A stretch of 43,229 nt of DNA from JANXSD01 sp038206385 (GCA_038206385.1 JBBRAW010000019.1:1-43229), one strand, 5' to 3'; numbered from the stretch's first letter, positions 25,256 to 33,478 are shown. Notes: generated by a model not told the origin, from the letters alone. Numbers and translations are program-made.

Positions 25256-26224
25256 GTGAAAGATTTACAACTATGGCGGTTTATAAGTGATCAGCTCAAT
25301 AAAAATGAGGCGGTCATGTTTTTATGTGTTCCCGAAAGTAGTGGAAGTAGTCCTGGCAGGAAGGGTTTTAAAATGGCTGTAAGTAAAAACGAAATGCTTG
25401 GTTCTATTGGAGGAGGCATCATGGAGCATAAATTTGTGACCTATGCTAAAGAACTACTTGACGATGACAATGTAAATTCCATTCTTAAAAAGCAAGTTCA
25501 TTCGAAACAGCAACCCAAACATCAATCGGGAATGATCTGCTCAGGAGAACAAACATTAGCGCTTTACAGATTAAAAAAAGATGATCATGTTGCAATCCTC
25601 TCGATCATTCATGCAATGGAAAATCAGCAAATGGGATATTTTACTTTTTCACCTGAAGGGATATTATTTTATGAAAATCTTGACGAAAACATCACTACTT
25701 CTTTTCTAAAGGAATCAGATGAAAAGTGGATCTACACAGAAACAATCACTTTTGAAAATTATCTCTACATCATTGGTGGTGGACATGTATCGCTAGCATT
25801 TTCAAAATTAATGCATCAATTAAATTTTCATATTACCGTATTTGATGATCGTGAAAATTTAAACACTTTCGAACAAAATATTTTTGCTCATCAAAAAAAA
25901 ATTATTGGATATGAAAATATAATAGAATATTTACCAGAACAAGAAAATCAATATATTGTTGTAATGACGTTTGGTTATCGTTCGGATAAAATTGTAATTC
26001 GAGAGCTATTAAATAAAAGTTATAAATACATTGGTATACTCGGAAGCAAAACAAAGATTGCAAAACTTTTAAATGAATTACGCGAAGAAGGATTTGATGA
26101 ATTTAAAATAAAATCATTACATGCTCCAATTGGATTGTCAATCAACAGTAGAACTCCTGAAGAGATTGCGATAAGTATTGCTGCTGAAATAATACAGGTG
26201 AAGAATGATTTGATAATAAATTAA
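25256..26224 (+). CDS. xdhC: XdhC-family xanthine dehydrogenase maturation factor
   Basis: A 322-residue XdhC/CoxI-type protein starting with GTG. The N-terminal XdhC_CoxI domain (VPESSGSSPGRKGFKMAVSK, GSIGGGIMEHKFV, SGMICSGEQTLALY) is followed by a Rossmann XdhC_C domain (LYIIGGGHVSLAFSKLMHQL, VVMTFGYRSDKIVIRELL, YIGILGSKTKIAKLL, LHAPIGLSINSRTPEEIAISIAAEII). XdhC binds molybdenum cofactor, promotes its sulfuration by a cysteine desulfurase and delivers it to XdhB. The desulfurase is not in this window. The gene stands alone on the plus strand, divergent from the allB operon. Confidence 0.94.
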   Translation: MKDLQLWRFISDQLNKNEAVMFLCVPESSGSSPGRKGFKMAVSKNEMLGSIGGGIMEHKFVTYAKELLDDDNVNSILKKQVHSKQQPKHQSGMICSGEQTLALYRLKKDDHVAILSIIHAMENQQMGYFTFSPEGILFYENLDENITTSFLKESDEKWIYTETITFENYLYIIGGGHVSLAFSKLMHQLNFHITVFDDRENLNTFEQNIFAHQKKIIGYENIIEYLPEQENQYIVVMTFGYRSDKIVIRELLNKSYKYIGILGSKTKIAKLLNELREEGFDEFKIKSLHAPIGLSINSRTPEEIAISIAAEIIQVKNDLIIN

Positions 26225-26270
26225 TGCGCTTCAAAAATCTATTTAATATTCTTTTAGTCAAACATTAAAT

Positions 26271-27503
26271 TTAATTTGATAATGATTTAATTTTTTTTAA
26301 AATTATATTTTTGTCGGCGATATTTTTTGCAATTGCAAATGCGATTTCTAAATGTGCTAATGCTTTTTCAGTACTTATTCCGATGTATAATTCTGCCAAA
26401 AGAGAATGATACAAATGATTATCGCTTAAATTTAATTTCTCGGCTTCTATTATCGCTTCTGTTTTACCATTTGCCTTTGATAGTGCATACGTTCTATTGA
26501 GAGCAGCAATAGGCGAATATTCTAATTGCAATAATCTGTTATAAAGTTGCAAAATATTTTCCCACTTTTCTGAAGTGTCTTCTTTCTTAGTATGCCAATA
26601 GGCAATTGCAGCTTCTAAATGATATTTCGATAAAGTATTACCATGAGAGGCTTTATTCAAGAAAGATTCTCCTTTCTCAATTAACTCTAAACTCCATAAT
26701 GAAGTGTCCTGATCTTCATAAAGTATTATTTCACCATTTTTATTAATCCGTGCTTCAAATCGCGAGGAATGAAAACACATTAAGGCCATGAGCGCATTTA
26801 CTGTTGATGTATTTGTTTGCTCATTTTCCGTTAGCATGAAGGTCAATCGCATTGCCTCCAGACAAAGATCTTTTCTCAAAATTGTATTTTGTGATGTAGA
26901 ATAATATCCTTCACTAAATAAAAGATACATTGTTTTTAAAACCGATTCCAGTCTGTTGTTTATTTCTGAAGCAGGTGGTATTTCTATCTTAATTTTTTCA
27001 ATACGTAATTTATCTTTTGCTCGTGCTAATCGTTTATAGATTGTTTCTTTGTTACTTAAAAAAGCATCGGCAATTTCTTCTGCACCAAAACCACAAAGTA
27101 TATTCAATGCAAGTCCAATTCGTGCTTCAATAACAATAATAGGATTACAAATAACAAACATCATTTGTAGCTGACTATCGTAAATATTTTCGCTAGATAA
27201 ATCTATATCAATTTCATAATGCTCATTCGACGAATGTTTAATTTCTGATACTATTTTTTGTGAAAATATTGCATTGTGTTTTAGTAAATCCTTAGCTTTA
27301 TTTTTTGAGACCGTGTAAAGCCAAGCTGTTGGGTTTTCTGGTAATCCCTTTTGTCCCCATGTTTCTGATGCAAGTAAAAAAGTATCACTAACAATATCCT
27401 CTGCAATTTCAAGATGCTCAATGCCAAATAATTTACAGAGTACAGAAATAATTTTTCTGTACTCTGTTCTGAACAAATGTGGTATCAGTTCATTGTTTTG
27501 CAT
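26271..27503 (-). CDS. ECF42-type sigma factor with C-terminal TPR-like domain
   Basis: A 410-residue protein. Residues 1-165 are an ECF sigma region 2 (YRKIISVLCKLFGIEHLEIAEDIVSDTFLLASETW, NPTAWLYTVSKNKAKDLLK) and region 4 (LNILCGFGAEEIADAFLSNKETIYKRLARAKDKLR). Residues 175-410 form a long helical extension with TPR-like pairs (LLFSEGYYSTSQNTILRKDLCLEAMRL, ALMALMCFHSSRFEAR, AIAYWHTKK, YSPIAALNRTYALSKANG). This architecture with an upstream YCII/DGPF gene is the published ECF42 arrangement, in which the extension rather than an anti-sigma factor is thought to control activity. The gene starts 33 bases after the DGPF gene stops. Confidence 0.92.
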   Translation of the reverse strand: MQNNELIPHLFRTEYRKIISVLCKLFGIEHLEIAEDIVSDTFLLASETWGQKGLPENPTAWLYTVSKNKAKDLLKHNAIFSQKIVSEIKHSSNEHYEIDIDLSSENIYDSQLQMMFVICNPIIVIEARIGLALNILCGFGAEEIADAFLSNKETIYKRLARAKDKLRIEKIKIEIPPASEINNRLESVLKTMYLLFSEGYYSTSQNTILRKDLCLEAMRLTFMLTENEQTNTSTVNALMALMCFHSSRFEARINKNGEIILYEDQDTSLWSLELIEKGESFLNKASHGNTLSKYHLEAAIAYWHTKKEDTSEKWENILQLYNRLLQLEYSPIAALNRTYALSKANGKTEAIIEAEKLNLSDNHLYHSLLAELYIGISTEKALAHLEIAFAIAKNIADKNIILKKIKSLSN

Positions 27504-27536
27504 ATCAAATAAACGATGGATTTTTCATCCTAAAAA

Positions 27537-27893
27537 TTAGCCATTATCATCCATTGGAACTACTTGTCTAACTTCTACGTTGCCATTCACAAATAAAATC
27601 GGACAACCTTTTGAAAGCTCCACAGCCTCATCAAATGATTCTGCATTTATAATGATATAACCTCCAATAGATTCCTTAACTTCAACATAAGGACCATTGG
27701 TAACAACGTTGTTTGGCTTAAGCACTTTTCCGGAAGAGGCTAATCGATTTCCTGAGTTTGCTAATTTGTTTTGTGCAGCAAGGCTTCCCATCCAATCTTG
27801 CCATGGTTTCAACATTGCCTGCATTTGTTCTGGTGACTGTGGTACTGGATTAGCAGCAACTTCACTTCTAAATAATAATAGGAATTCTTTCAT
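27537..27893 (-). CDS. YCII-related (DGPF) protein paired with ECF42 sigma factor
   Basis: A 118-residue ferredoxin-like-fold protein of the YCII/DGPF family. The family signature DGPF-x-E-x-KE-x-x-GGY appears as NGPYVEVKESIGGY near residue 70, and the N-terminal KEFLLLFRSE strand and the ANSGNRLASSGKVLKP segment fit as well. DGPF proteins are cytoplasmic and of unresolved biochemistry, encoded next to ECF42 sigma factors and probably among their targets. Here it lies immediately upstream of the sigma factor in the same direction. I see no convincing housekeeping promoter upstream of 27893. Confidence 0.88.
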   Translation of the reverse strand: MKEFLLLFRSEVAANPVPQSPEQMQAMLKPWQDWMGSLAAQNKLANSGNRLASSGKVLKPNNVVTNGPYVEVKESIGGYIIINAESFDEAVELSKGCPILFVNGNVEVRQVVPMDDNG

Positions 27894-27993
27894 TTTTTTT
27901 TGATTTTTAAATGTTATACCTGCATAACGATTCAGTTATTGAAAATGGACAACTACTAAAAATTAATTTATATATAATGTAAAACTGCTAAAG

Positions 27994-28437
27994 CTATTTA
28001 ATATAAGTTAGCGCTTCTTTCCCCATTTTTAAAAAATCTTTAGCATCAAGATATCCTTCTGTAGTGAGGATTGGCTTTTCGTTTTTGTCGACTATAATAA
28101 GAGTTGGATAATTACTCACTCCGTATTTCTGCGCAATTGTTCTGCCTTCGCCATGTTCTGCATCAATCTCAATACAGATAAAATTTTTATTGAAATACTT
28201 CGCTACATCTTTATCAATAAAAACATTTTGTTTCATCTTTTTGCAATAGCCGCACCAACTTGTAGCTACATCCAAAAAGAGTGGTTTATTTTCTTTCGCA
28301 GATTTTACTAACGCTTCATTCCACGTTCCTTCAAAAAATTTAATTCCAATTTGTGCATCATCAGTTTTTGCACATACAGAATAGGCGTAAATAATTAAGA
28401 TAAGAATTGGAAATAGAATAAAGATTTTTTTCATCAT
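27994..28437 (-). CDS. Exported thioredoxin-like protein
   Basis: A 147-residue thioredoxin-fold protein with an N-terminal signal or anchor segment (KKIFILFPILILIIYAYSVCA) and the active site W-C62-G-Y-C65-K. The cis-Pro loop is NYPTLIIVD. The CGYC/CKKM context (ATSWCGYCKKMKQNVF, then DKDVAKYFNKNFICIEIDAEHGEG) matches DsbD-C-terminal/thioredoxin_7-type periplasmic reductases rather than cytosolic TrxA. It probably keeps exported proteins reduced or carries electrons to a partner; the partner is not adjacent. The Met at 28437 or the one directly after it could be the start. It lies 40 bases downstream of the CPBP gene on the same strand. Confidence 0.88.
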   Translation of the reverse strand: MMKKIFILFPILILIIYAYSVCAKTDDAQIGIKFFEGTWNEALVKSAKENKPLFLDVATSWCGYCKKMKQNVFIDKDVAKYFNKNFICIEIDAEHGEGRTIAQKYGVSNYPTLIIVDKNEKPILTTEGYLDAKDFLKMGKEALTYIK

Positions 28438-28477
28438 TAATTTGCAAAACGTAAGACCATTAATATTTTCATTAGTA

Positions 28478-29410
28478 TTAGATAGAATTAGTGTCTGATT
28501 TTAACATCTTATGAATCGCAAATAATATTCCCCATGTTAAAAATACGGAAGCTGCCAATACCATCTCTTCACCTTTTCCTGTTCCAAATGTATCTTGATT
28601 AAATGGTAATCCTTGTCGTGCTTCCATCCAAGAAAAGATTACCGCCGCTGCATTGTTTACAAAGTGAGCTAACATCGGCAACCATAAATTACCACTCCAT
28701 AAATACAAATATCCAAACATCACTCCTAGTGCAAAGCGAGGAAAAAATCCATAAAACTGAAGATGTAACGCTGAAAATAAAACCGCGGATAAAATAATTG
28801 CTACATGTACATTATTGCTTAACTCCGTAAATAATCGTTGTATTAATCCTCTAAATAATAACTCTTCACCAATGGCTGGAATTATCGCTATGATAAAAAG
28901 ATTTAGAATTAATCCCGTTATCGTTCCTGAATTTAAAAACACTTTCGTGATCTCCGCGGCTTGCGATTCAGAAGCTTTCATCCAATCTTCCATGTCCTTC
29001 ATTACAGCTGGTAAATGCATTCCACCATTCACAACCAACATCCAATTTATAAATGGAACAATTGCAAACATCAATACAATTACTAATAAAAATACAGTAG
29101 GTTTCGATTTGCGTTCTAATCCTAAATAAGCCATCGGGCGAATATCAAATAAGAAAGCCGCTAATAATGGTGGAATAATAAATGTTCCGATGGAAGAAAA
29201 TAATTGCATCATTTTAAGCGCGCTAACAACGGCGGGATTACTTACTTCTTGTAAAAACCCAGGATTAGTAATCGGATTAACACCGTATAACAAAGCAGCG
29301 ATCATGGATCCCAAAATGGTGAAGATGATAGCACATAATAGGGTGATGCCAACAACCATCAGAAACTTTCTGTAAGGTGGACGATCAGCAAGTAGGCCGC
29401 GAAGGAGCAT
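28478..29410 (-). CDS. CPBP-family intramembrane glutamic protease
   Basis: A 310-residue polytopic membrane protein with about seven spans. The three CPBP (Abi/Rce1-like) motifs are present: EELLFRG with Glu182/Glu183 and Arg187, FSALHLQFYGFFPRFALGVMFG with His216 in motif 2, and PMLAHFVNNAAAVIF in motif 3. Residues Glu182 and His216 would form the intramembrane active site. Substrates of bacterial members are mostly unknown; some handle bacteriocin-like peptides or act as scaffolds. It is divergent from the dihydrouridine synthase gene and may be cotranscribed with the thioredoxin-like gene. Confidence 0.9.
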   Translation of the reverse strand: MLLRGLLADRPPYRKFLMVVGITLLCAIIFTILGSMIAALLYGVNPITNPGFLQEVSNPAVVSALKMMQLFSSIGTFIIPPLLAAFLFDIRPMAYLGLERKSKPTVFLLVIVLMFAIVPFINWMLVVNGGMHLPAVMKDMEDWMKASESQAAEITKVFLNSGTITGLILNLFIIAIIPAIGEELLFRGLIQRLFTELSNNVHVAIILSAVLFSALHLQFYGFFPRFALGVMFGYLYLWSGNLWLPMLAHFVNNAAAVIFSWMEARQGLPFNQDTFGTGKGEEMVLAASVFLTWGILFAIHKMLKSDTNSI

Positions 29411-29532
29411 TCTTTTGTATTTTTGCGCGAAGGTAAAGAAGATAATGCGGATTGAAGGTCGATATAAACGATTGTAAATGCTAAAAATCTAATGTCAAAG
29501 TTCGTATTTACCTCTTGAAAAGATTAATTGTA

Positions 29533-30522
29533 ATGGTGAAGATAGGATCAATTGAATTGGGAGAATTCCCACTATTACTCGCGCCGATGGAGGATGTGAG
29601 TGATCCGCCATTTCGTTATGTGTGCAAGCAATATGGTGCTGATTTGATGTACACAGAGTTTATTTCGAGTGAAGGGTTGATTCGTGATGCTGCCAAATCG
29701 GTTATGAAACTGGATATTTTTGAGTACGAACGACCCATTGGAATTCAACTTTTTGGCTCTGATATCGACTCTATGCGAGAGGCCGGAATAATTGCTGATA
29801 ATGCCCATCCCGATTTAATCGATATCAATTATGGTTGTCCGGTGAAAGCGGTTGCCTGTAAAGGTGCCGGAGCTGCATTGCTTCAGGATATTCCTAAAAT
29901 GGTTCGGATGACTGCTGAAATTGTGAAAATTGCAACGCGACCTGTTACGGTGAAAACACGATTAGGTTGGGATGATAACACAAAAAATATCAATGAAGTT
30001 GCAGAACGTTTGCAAGATATTGGAATTGCTGCGTTATCAATTCATGGTCGTACAAGAGCTCAGTTGTACAAAGGCCCTGCTGATTGGACGCTCATCGGCG
30101 AAGTAAAAAATAACCCTCGCATTAAGATTCCAATTTTTGGAAATGGGGATGTTGATACACCACAAAAAGCTTTAGAATTAAAAAATAAATATGGTATTGA
30201 TGGTGTGATGATTGGTCGCGCTAGCATTGGTTATCCATGGATTTTTCAGGAGATAAAACACTATCTCAAAACAGGAACATACTTACAGCCGCCCGACATT
30301 AATCAACGTGTTGAAGTTTGTAAAGTCCATCTCGCTAAATCGATTGAATGGAAAGGGGAATATGTAGGCATCGTCGAGATGCGGAGACATTATACCAACT
30401 ATTTTAAAGGACTTGATCATTTCAAAGAACACCGCATGCAATTGGTGACAAGCCATAGCTACGAAGAAATTATTACCATCCTTGAAACTGTGAGAGAGAA
30501 GTATTCTGAACAAAGCGTTTAA
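29533..30522 (+). CDS. dusB: tRNA-dihydrouridine synthase, DusB-like
   Basis: A 329-residue FMN-dependent TIM-barrel enzyme that reduces uridines in the D-loop of tRNA. Markers are LLLAPMEDVSDPPFR, DINYGCPVKAVACKGAGAALL (catalytic Cys in GCP), VTVKTRLGWDD, IHGRTRAQLYKGPADW, GNGDVDTPQKAL and GVMIGRASIGYPWIF, with a C-terminal helical RNA-binding part (MRRHYTNYFKGL). ATG 29533 starts the usual VKIGSIELGEF N-terminus and was preferred over the TTG at 29515. No neighbour shares its pathway. Confidence 0.93.
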   Translation: MVKIGSIELGEFPLLLAPMEDVSDPPFRYVCKQYGADLMYTEFISSEGLIRDAAKSVMKLDIFEYERPIGIQLFGSDIDSMREAGIIADNAHPDLIDINYGCPVKAVACKGAGAALLQDIPKMVRMTAEIVKIATRPVTVKTRLGWDDNTKNINEVAERLQDIGIAALSIHGRTRAQLYKGPADWTLIGEVKNNPRIKIPIFGNGDVDTPQKALELKNKYGIDGVMIGRASIGYPWIFQEIKHYLKTGTYLQPPDINQRVEVCKVHLAKSIEWKGEYVGIVEMRRHYTNYFKGLDHFKEHRMQLVTSHSYEEIITILETVREKYSEQSV

Positions 30523-30590
30523 GAACTTTCTTGATGACTTTAAAGAAGTTTTTATTTTATGATTTTACCTGCAATGAATTAAACCTTTTC

Positions 30591-30621
30591 TTGACTTGTA
30601 CGTATTGAATTTGTATATTTG
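30591..30621 (+). promoter_or_regulatory. Housekeeping-type promoter of the DUF6364/PIN pair
   Basis: TTG at 30591-30593 and TATATTTG at 30614-30621, 20 bases apart, fit the Bacteroidota -33/-7 consensus. Transcription would begin near 30626, 14 bases before the antitoxin ATG. Confidence 0.75.
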
Positions 30622-30639
30622 TACGTAAAATAATGCTAA

Positions 30640-30885
30640 ATGGACACTAAGCTAACCCTCAAACTTGAGCAATCTGTAATTGAAAAAGCAAAGACTTATG
30701 CTAAAGATCGAAAAACAAGTGTTTCTAGATTAATAGAGAATTATTTATTGAGTCTTACAAATGAAAATGAAATCAATACTACTATTACTCCTTTGGTAAG
30801 AAGTCTTTCCGGTATCATCGATTTGCCAAAAGATTTCGATCACAAAAAAGGGTACACAGAATTCTTGACGAATAAATATAAATAA
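30640..30885 (+). CDS. DUF6364-family antitoxin
   Basis: An 81-residue protein with a ribbon-helix-helix start (KLTLKLEQSVIEKAKTYAKDRKTSVSRLIENYL), which would dimerise and bind its own promoter, and a C-terminal tail (LVRSLSGIIDLPKDFDHKKGY) typical of DUF6364 antitoxins, which cover the PIN toxin's active site. Stop and next start share a base (TAATG), so the PIN toxin is translated by coupling. A strong promoter lies directly upstream. The pair looks intact. Confidence 0.88.
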   Translation: MDTKLTLKLEQSVIEKAKTYAKDRKTSVSRLIENYLLSLTNENEINTTITPLVRSLSGIIDLPKDFDHKKGYTEFLTNKYK

Positions 30886-31295
30886 TGGAAAGTGTTTTTG
30901 TGGATACGGATATAATTCTTGATTTATTAGGAAATCGTCAACCGTTTTATAAATACGCTGCAAACTTGTTTTCTCTAGCTGATAAAGGAAAAATTAAATT
31001 ATTTGTTTCTTCTTTATCTTTTTCAAATCTTAATTATCTTTTATCAAAGCAATATTCAACAGATCAAGCGAGAAAGAAACTTTTGAAATTTAAAACACTT
31101 GTAAATGTACTTGCTGTAAATGATAAAATTGTTGAGTTAGCACTTTCATCAGACTTCAAAGATTTTGAAGATGGTTTACACTATTTTACAGCAATAGAAA
31201 ATGGTATCAAAAAACTATTGACTAGAAACTTAAAAGATTTTAAAGCTGCTGAAATTATAGTGATGACAGCGGAGCAATTTTTGAAGGAAAAATAA
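30885..31295 (+). CDS. PIN-domain toxin (VapC-like ribonuclease)
   Basis: A 136-residue PIN domain. Acidic residues that would bind Mg or Mn appear in VFVDTDIILDLL (Asp7 with Asp9), in SDFKDFEDGLHYFTA, and in the closing LTRNLKDFKAAEI motif, which also includes the usual Thr-Arg-N-x-x-DF pattern of PIN toxins. The expected activity is endoribonuclease, probably on tRNA or rRNA, restrained by the DUF6364 antitoxin upstream. Length and motifs appear complete. Confidence 0.88.
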   Translation: MESVFVDTDIILDLLGNRQPFYKYAANLFSLADKGKIKLFVSSLSFSNLNYLLSKQYSTDQARKKLLKFKTLVNVLAVNDKIVELALSSDFKDFEDGLHYFTAIENGIKKLLTRNLKDFKAAEIIVMTAEQFLKEK

Positions 31296-31330
31296 ATAGC
31301 GCTCAAGAACTGAATTTATAGGTTAAATGT

Positions 31331-31338
31331 TAACTTTG
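31331..31338 (+). promoter_or_regulatory. -7 box upstream of the bactofilin gene
   Basis: TAACTTTG matches TAnnTTTG. A start of transcription near 31344 would exclude the upstream TTG codon at 31343 as the translation start and leave ATG 31367 with a leader of about 23 bases. No clear TTG at -33. Confidence 0.5.
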
Positions 31339-31366
31339 TAGCTTGCTAATCGAAAAACTCAATCGC

Positions 31367-31801
31367 ATGTTCGAGCAACTCAAAAACAAAGGCGTTATTT
31401 CACGTCCCGCCGATTCCTCTGGTAACGGCTCAATCAATATTATAGGTGCAGGTACGATCATAGAAGGGGAAATTAAGTCGAATGGTGATATTCGAATTGA
31501 TGGAACCATTCGAGGATCTGTAACCTCTAAAGCTAAGGTAGTTGTTGGAACAACTGGAACAGTCGATGGAGATGTTCATTGCCAAAATGCAGATATTTCT
31601 GGAGCTGTAAAAGGGAAACTAACTGTTATGGAGATGCTCTTTTTGAAGTCGGCAGCGCGTATTAACGGGGATATCCAAACAGGTAAGCTTGTGGTGGAAG
31701 TAGGTGCCTCCTTCACTGGAAATTGCAGTATGGGACCGGTAATTAAGGATATCAAAAATGCCGATCGATCCTCAGAAAAACTCTCCGAAAAAACCGCTTG
31801 A
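31367..31801 (+). CDS. Bactofilin-type polymer-forming cytoskeletal protein
   Basis: A 144-residue bactofilin: a central right-handed beta-helix of hydrophobic and Gly-containing turns (NIIGAGTIIEGEIKSNGDIRIDG, then TIRGSVTSKAKVVVGTTGTVDGDV and GAVKGKLTVMEMLFLKSAARINGD) flanked by short disordered tails. Bactofilins self-assemble into nonpolar filaments that position cell-envelope enzymes. I chose ATG 31367; a TTG at 31343 would add eight residues. Its end overlaps the AtpZ-type gene by 44 bases, an arrangement seen ahead of ATP synthase operons in Bacteroidota. Confidence 0.92.
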   Translation: MFEQLKNKGVISRPADSSGNGSINIIGAGTIIEGEIKSNGDIRIDGTIRGSVTSKAKVVVGTTGTVDGDVHCQNADISGAVKGKLTVMEMLFLKSAARINGDIQTGKLVVEVGASFTGNCSMGPVIKDIKNADRSSEKLSEKTA

Positions 31802-31991
31802 TAATAGTTACGTTCGCTACTCCTCCATGGGGTTGCAAATGGGAGCGATCATCTTCCTACTAACATGGGGAGGTGTTAAACTTGATCAATATTTCTCATT
31901 AAAATTCCCCGTATTTACTATCGTTCTTGCATTGTTTTCTGTTTTTGCTGCATTATGGTATTTCATTAAGGATTTTATCGGAAAAAAATGA
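31758..31991 (+). CDS. AtpZ/AtpI-family ATP synthase accessory membrane protein
   Basis: A 77-residue protein with a polar N-terminus (SPKKPLDNSYVRYSSMGLQMG) and two membrane spans (AIIFLLTWGGVKLDQYF and FTIVLALFSVFAALWYFI). The YxRYSxMGxQM and GxKLDxYF patterns are those of AtpZ, a small protein encoded in front of F-type ATP synthase genes that may aid assembly or cation handling. It starts inside the bactofilin gene. The expected atpB-atpE genes do not follow. Confidence 0.82.
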   Translation: MPIDPQKNSPKKPLDNSYVRYSSMGLQMGAIIFLLTWGGVKLDQYFSLKFPVFTIVLALFSVFAALWYFIKDFIGKK

Positions 31992-32050
31992 AGGATTATC
32001 ATTATGATAAAAACTTCCTTTTATCAATCATAAGAATATAATTTTATTGC

Positions 32051-32479
32051 GTGAATAAATTTATCCTACAATTAATTGCCGTCACTTTAATCATGGGTGT
32101 GGCGTATTTTTTCATCGGACAAGCTCTACCACCAAAATTTTTCTTTGAAAATTATCTACTGATATTGATTTTGTTTTTTATTGTTACACTACTTTTTCAT
32201 ATCGGATTACAAAAAAGTTTTGAAAAAAGTTCTAAAGATTTTATCCGCTATTACATGGGAGCAACAGGTGCAAAATTATTTGTATTCCTATTCATCATTT
32301 TAATTTATGCATTTTTAAATAAAGAAAAAGCGGTTGCATTCGCACTAACTTTTTTCTTTTTCTATTTAATATTTACTGTTTTCGAAGTTAGCATCGCAAC
32401 AAAATTATTTGGTAAACATGCCGCTGATGAAAAAGCAAAAAAAATACTCGAACAAGATGCTCCATCTGAGATTAACTAA
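32051..32479 (+). CDS. Four-span membrane protein, AtpI-like position
   Basis: A 142-residue hydrophobic protein with four predicted spans (QLIAVTLIMGVAYFFIGQAL, LLILILFFIVTLLFHIGL, GATGAKLFVFLFIILIYAFL, FALTFFFFYLIFTVFEVSIATKLF) and a charged C-terminus. Starts with GTG. Comparable proteins stand between AtpZ and atpB in many Bacteroidota and are annotated as hypothetical or AtpI-like. Here the frame ends 8 bases inside the convergent J-domain gene, and no ATP synthase genes follow. Function unknown. Confidence 0.75.
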   Translation: MNKFILQLIAVTLIMGVAYFFIGQALPPKFFFENYLLILILFFIVTLLFHIGLQKSFEKSSKDFIRYYMGATGAKLFVFLFIILIYAFLNKEKAVAFALTFFFFYLIFTVFEVSIATKLFGKHAADEKAKKILEQDAPSEIN

Positions 32480-33470
32480 AAAGTGTTTTAATTAAATACC
32501 AAATTTTATTTCCTGTTTTAAAATTACTCGGAGATACTCCTAATGAATATCCTTCCTTTAAATATTCTTTTACTCTAGGATAATTTATCGAGTAATAAAA
32601 TAGAGGCTTAATACCCATCATCCAATACATGATCCAGCAATTTATTCCTGCAAGGAATGAACCCGAAACAAATCCTAATATAATACTTTGATGATGCAGC
32701 ATCGCCCAAAGTCCGCCACAAATTCCTAACCCGATTTTCATCGCTCTTCCCACTTTATGATACCAAGCTGCAAGTTCACTTCTCGGTATTAAAACTGTTC
32801 GTTGGTGTATAATTGTTTTTCGATAAATACTATTGCTAGTTACTCGTTGACAGTTTAAAAATATTTTTGCTGGATTCACACTAGCTATTGCATCTTTTTT
32901 AAAATAACAATTATTTTCTTCAACATAAAAATGTAATTCATTCGATGCAACCTTATTTCGATCATAATTAATTGTTGCGGATGGAATAATAATTTTTCCC
33001 GTAATCATCGGACAAACAGTATACGTCAATAATGTTTCGCGTAATGCGATGCCGTTATGTGTGTTGATGCGATGATTTACAATGGGGCCTGAAGTGATGT
33101 AACATCCTGGAATCTCTGGTCTTTTAAAAAATCTTCCTTCACTTCCAAATGCAAATGTTAATGCTACTTCTTCATTCCGTTTTATCTTGGATTGATTAAT
33201 CTCTGCATAAATAAATGGAACAAATTCTTGTGAAGGAATGTAAAAAAAATTCTCACGCTGTTGATCATATCGATTGCGTTTAGTCACATCTGCTAATACC
33301 TGATACGCTTCATTAATTTTTCGAAATCGTTCATTTGCACCCGCATCATTTATATTTCGATCGGGATGATGGAGAAAAGCTAAGCGATGAAATGCCTTCT
33401 TAATTTCTGTAGCAGAAGCCGACGAATTAACTTCAAGTAAGAGATAATAATCGACTTCGTTACTGCTCAT
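32472..33470 (-). CDS. J-domain protein with BatD-like domain and C-terminal membrane segment
   Basis: A 332-residue protein. Residues 7-68 are a J domain (DYYLLLEVNSSASATEIKKA, HHPDRN with His35-Pro36-Asp37, INEAYQVLAD, RNRYDQ), which would stimulate a DnaK. About 88-190 follow a beta-sandwich pattern: NEEVALTFAF, FKRPEIPGCYITSGPIV, LRETLLTYTVCPMITGKIII, PSATINYDRNKVASNELHFYV. This is the SGP ... Y-x-x-x-P-x-x-TGK-x-x-IP-x-A ... SN layout of BatD (oxygen tolerance) domains. A hydrophobic region near 250-290 would insert in the membrane, with a short polar end. No G/F-rich or DnaJ C-terminal domains exist, so this is not DnaJ itself. The substrate is unknown. Confidence 0.82.
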   Translation of the reverse strand: MSSNEVDYYLLLEVNSSASATEIKKAFHRLAFLHHPDRNINDAGANERFRKINEAYQVLADVTKRNRYDQQRENFFYIPSQEFVPFIYAEINQSKIKRNEEVALTFAFGSEGRFFKRPEIPGCYITSGPIVNHRINTHNGIALRETLLTYTVCPMITGKIIIPSATINYDRNKVASNELHFYVEENNCYFKKDAIASVNPAKIFLNCQRVTSNSIYRKTIIHQRTVLIPRSELAAWYHKVGRAMKIGLGICGGLWAMLHHQSIILGFVSGSFLAGINCWIMYWMMGIKPLFYYSINYPRVKEYLKEGYSLGVSPSNFKTGNKIWYLIKTLFS

Positions 33471-33478
33471 CTGATTTT

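Noticed and set aside
30591..31295. Idea that the DUF6364/PIN genes form an anti-phage defence system with CPBP or thioredoxin genes nearby.
   Set aside because: The CPBP and thioredoxin-like genes face the other way with an unrelated housekeeping gene between them. The pair is explained as an ordinary toxin-antitoxin module.
31996..32010. Palindrome TTATCATTATGATAA after the AtpZ-type gene.
   Set aside because: A one-base loop cannot form a hairpin, and no T-tract follows. Likely chance in AT-rich sequence.
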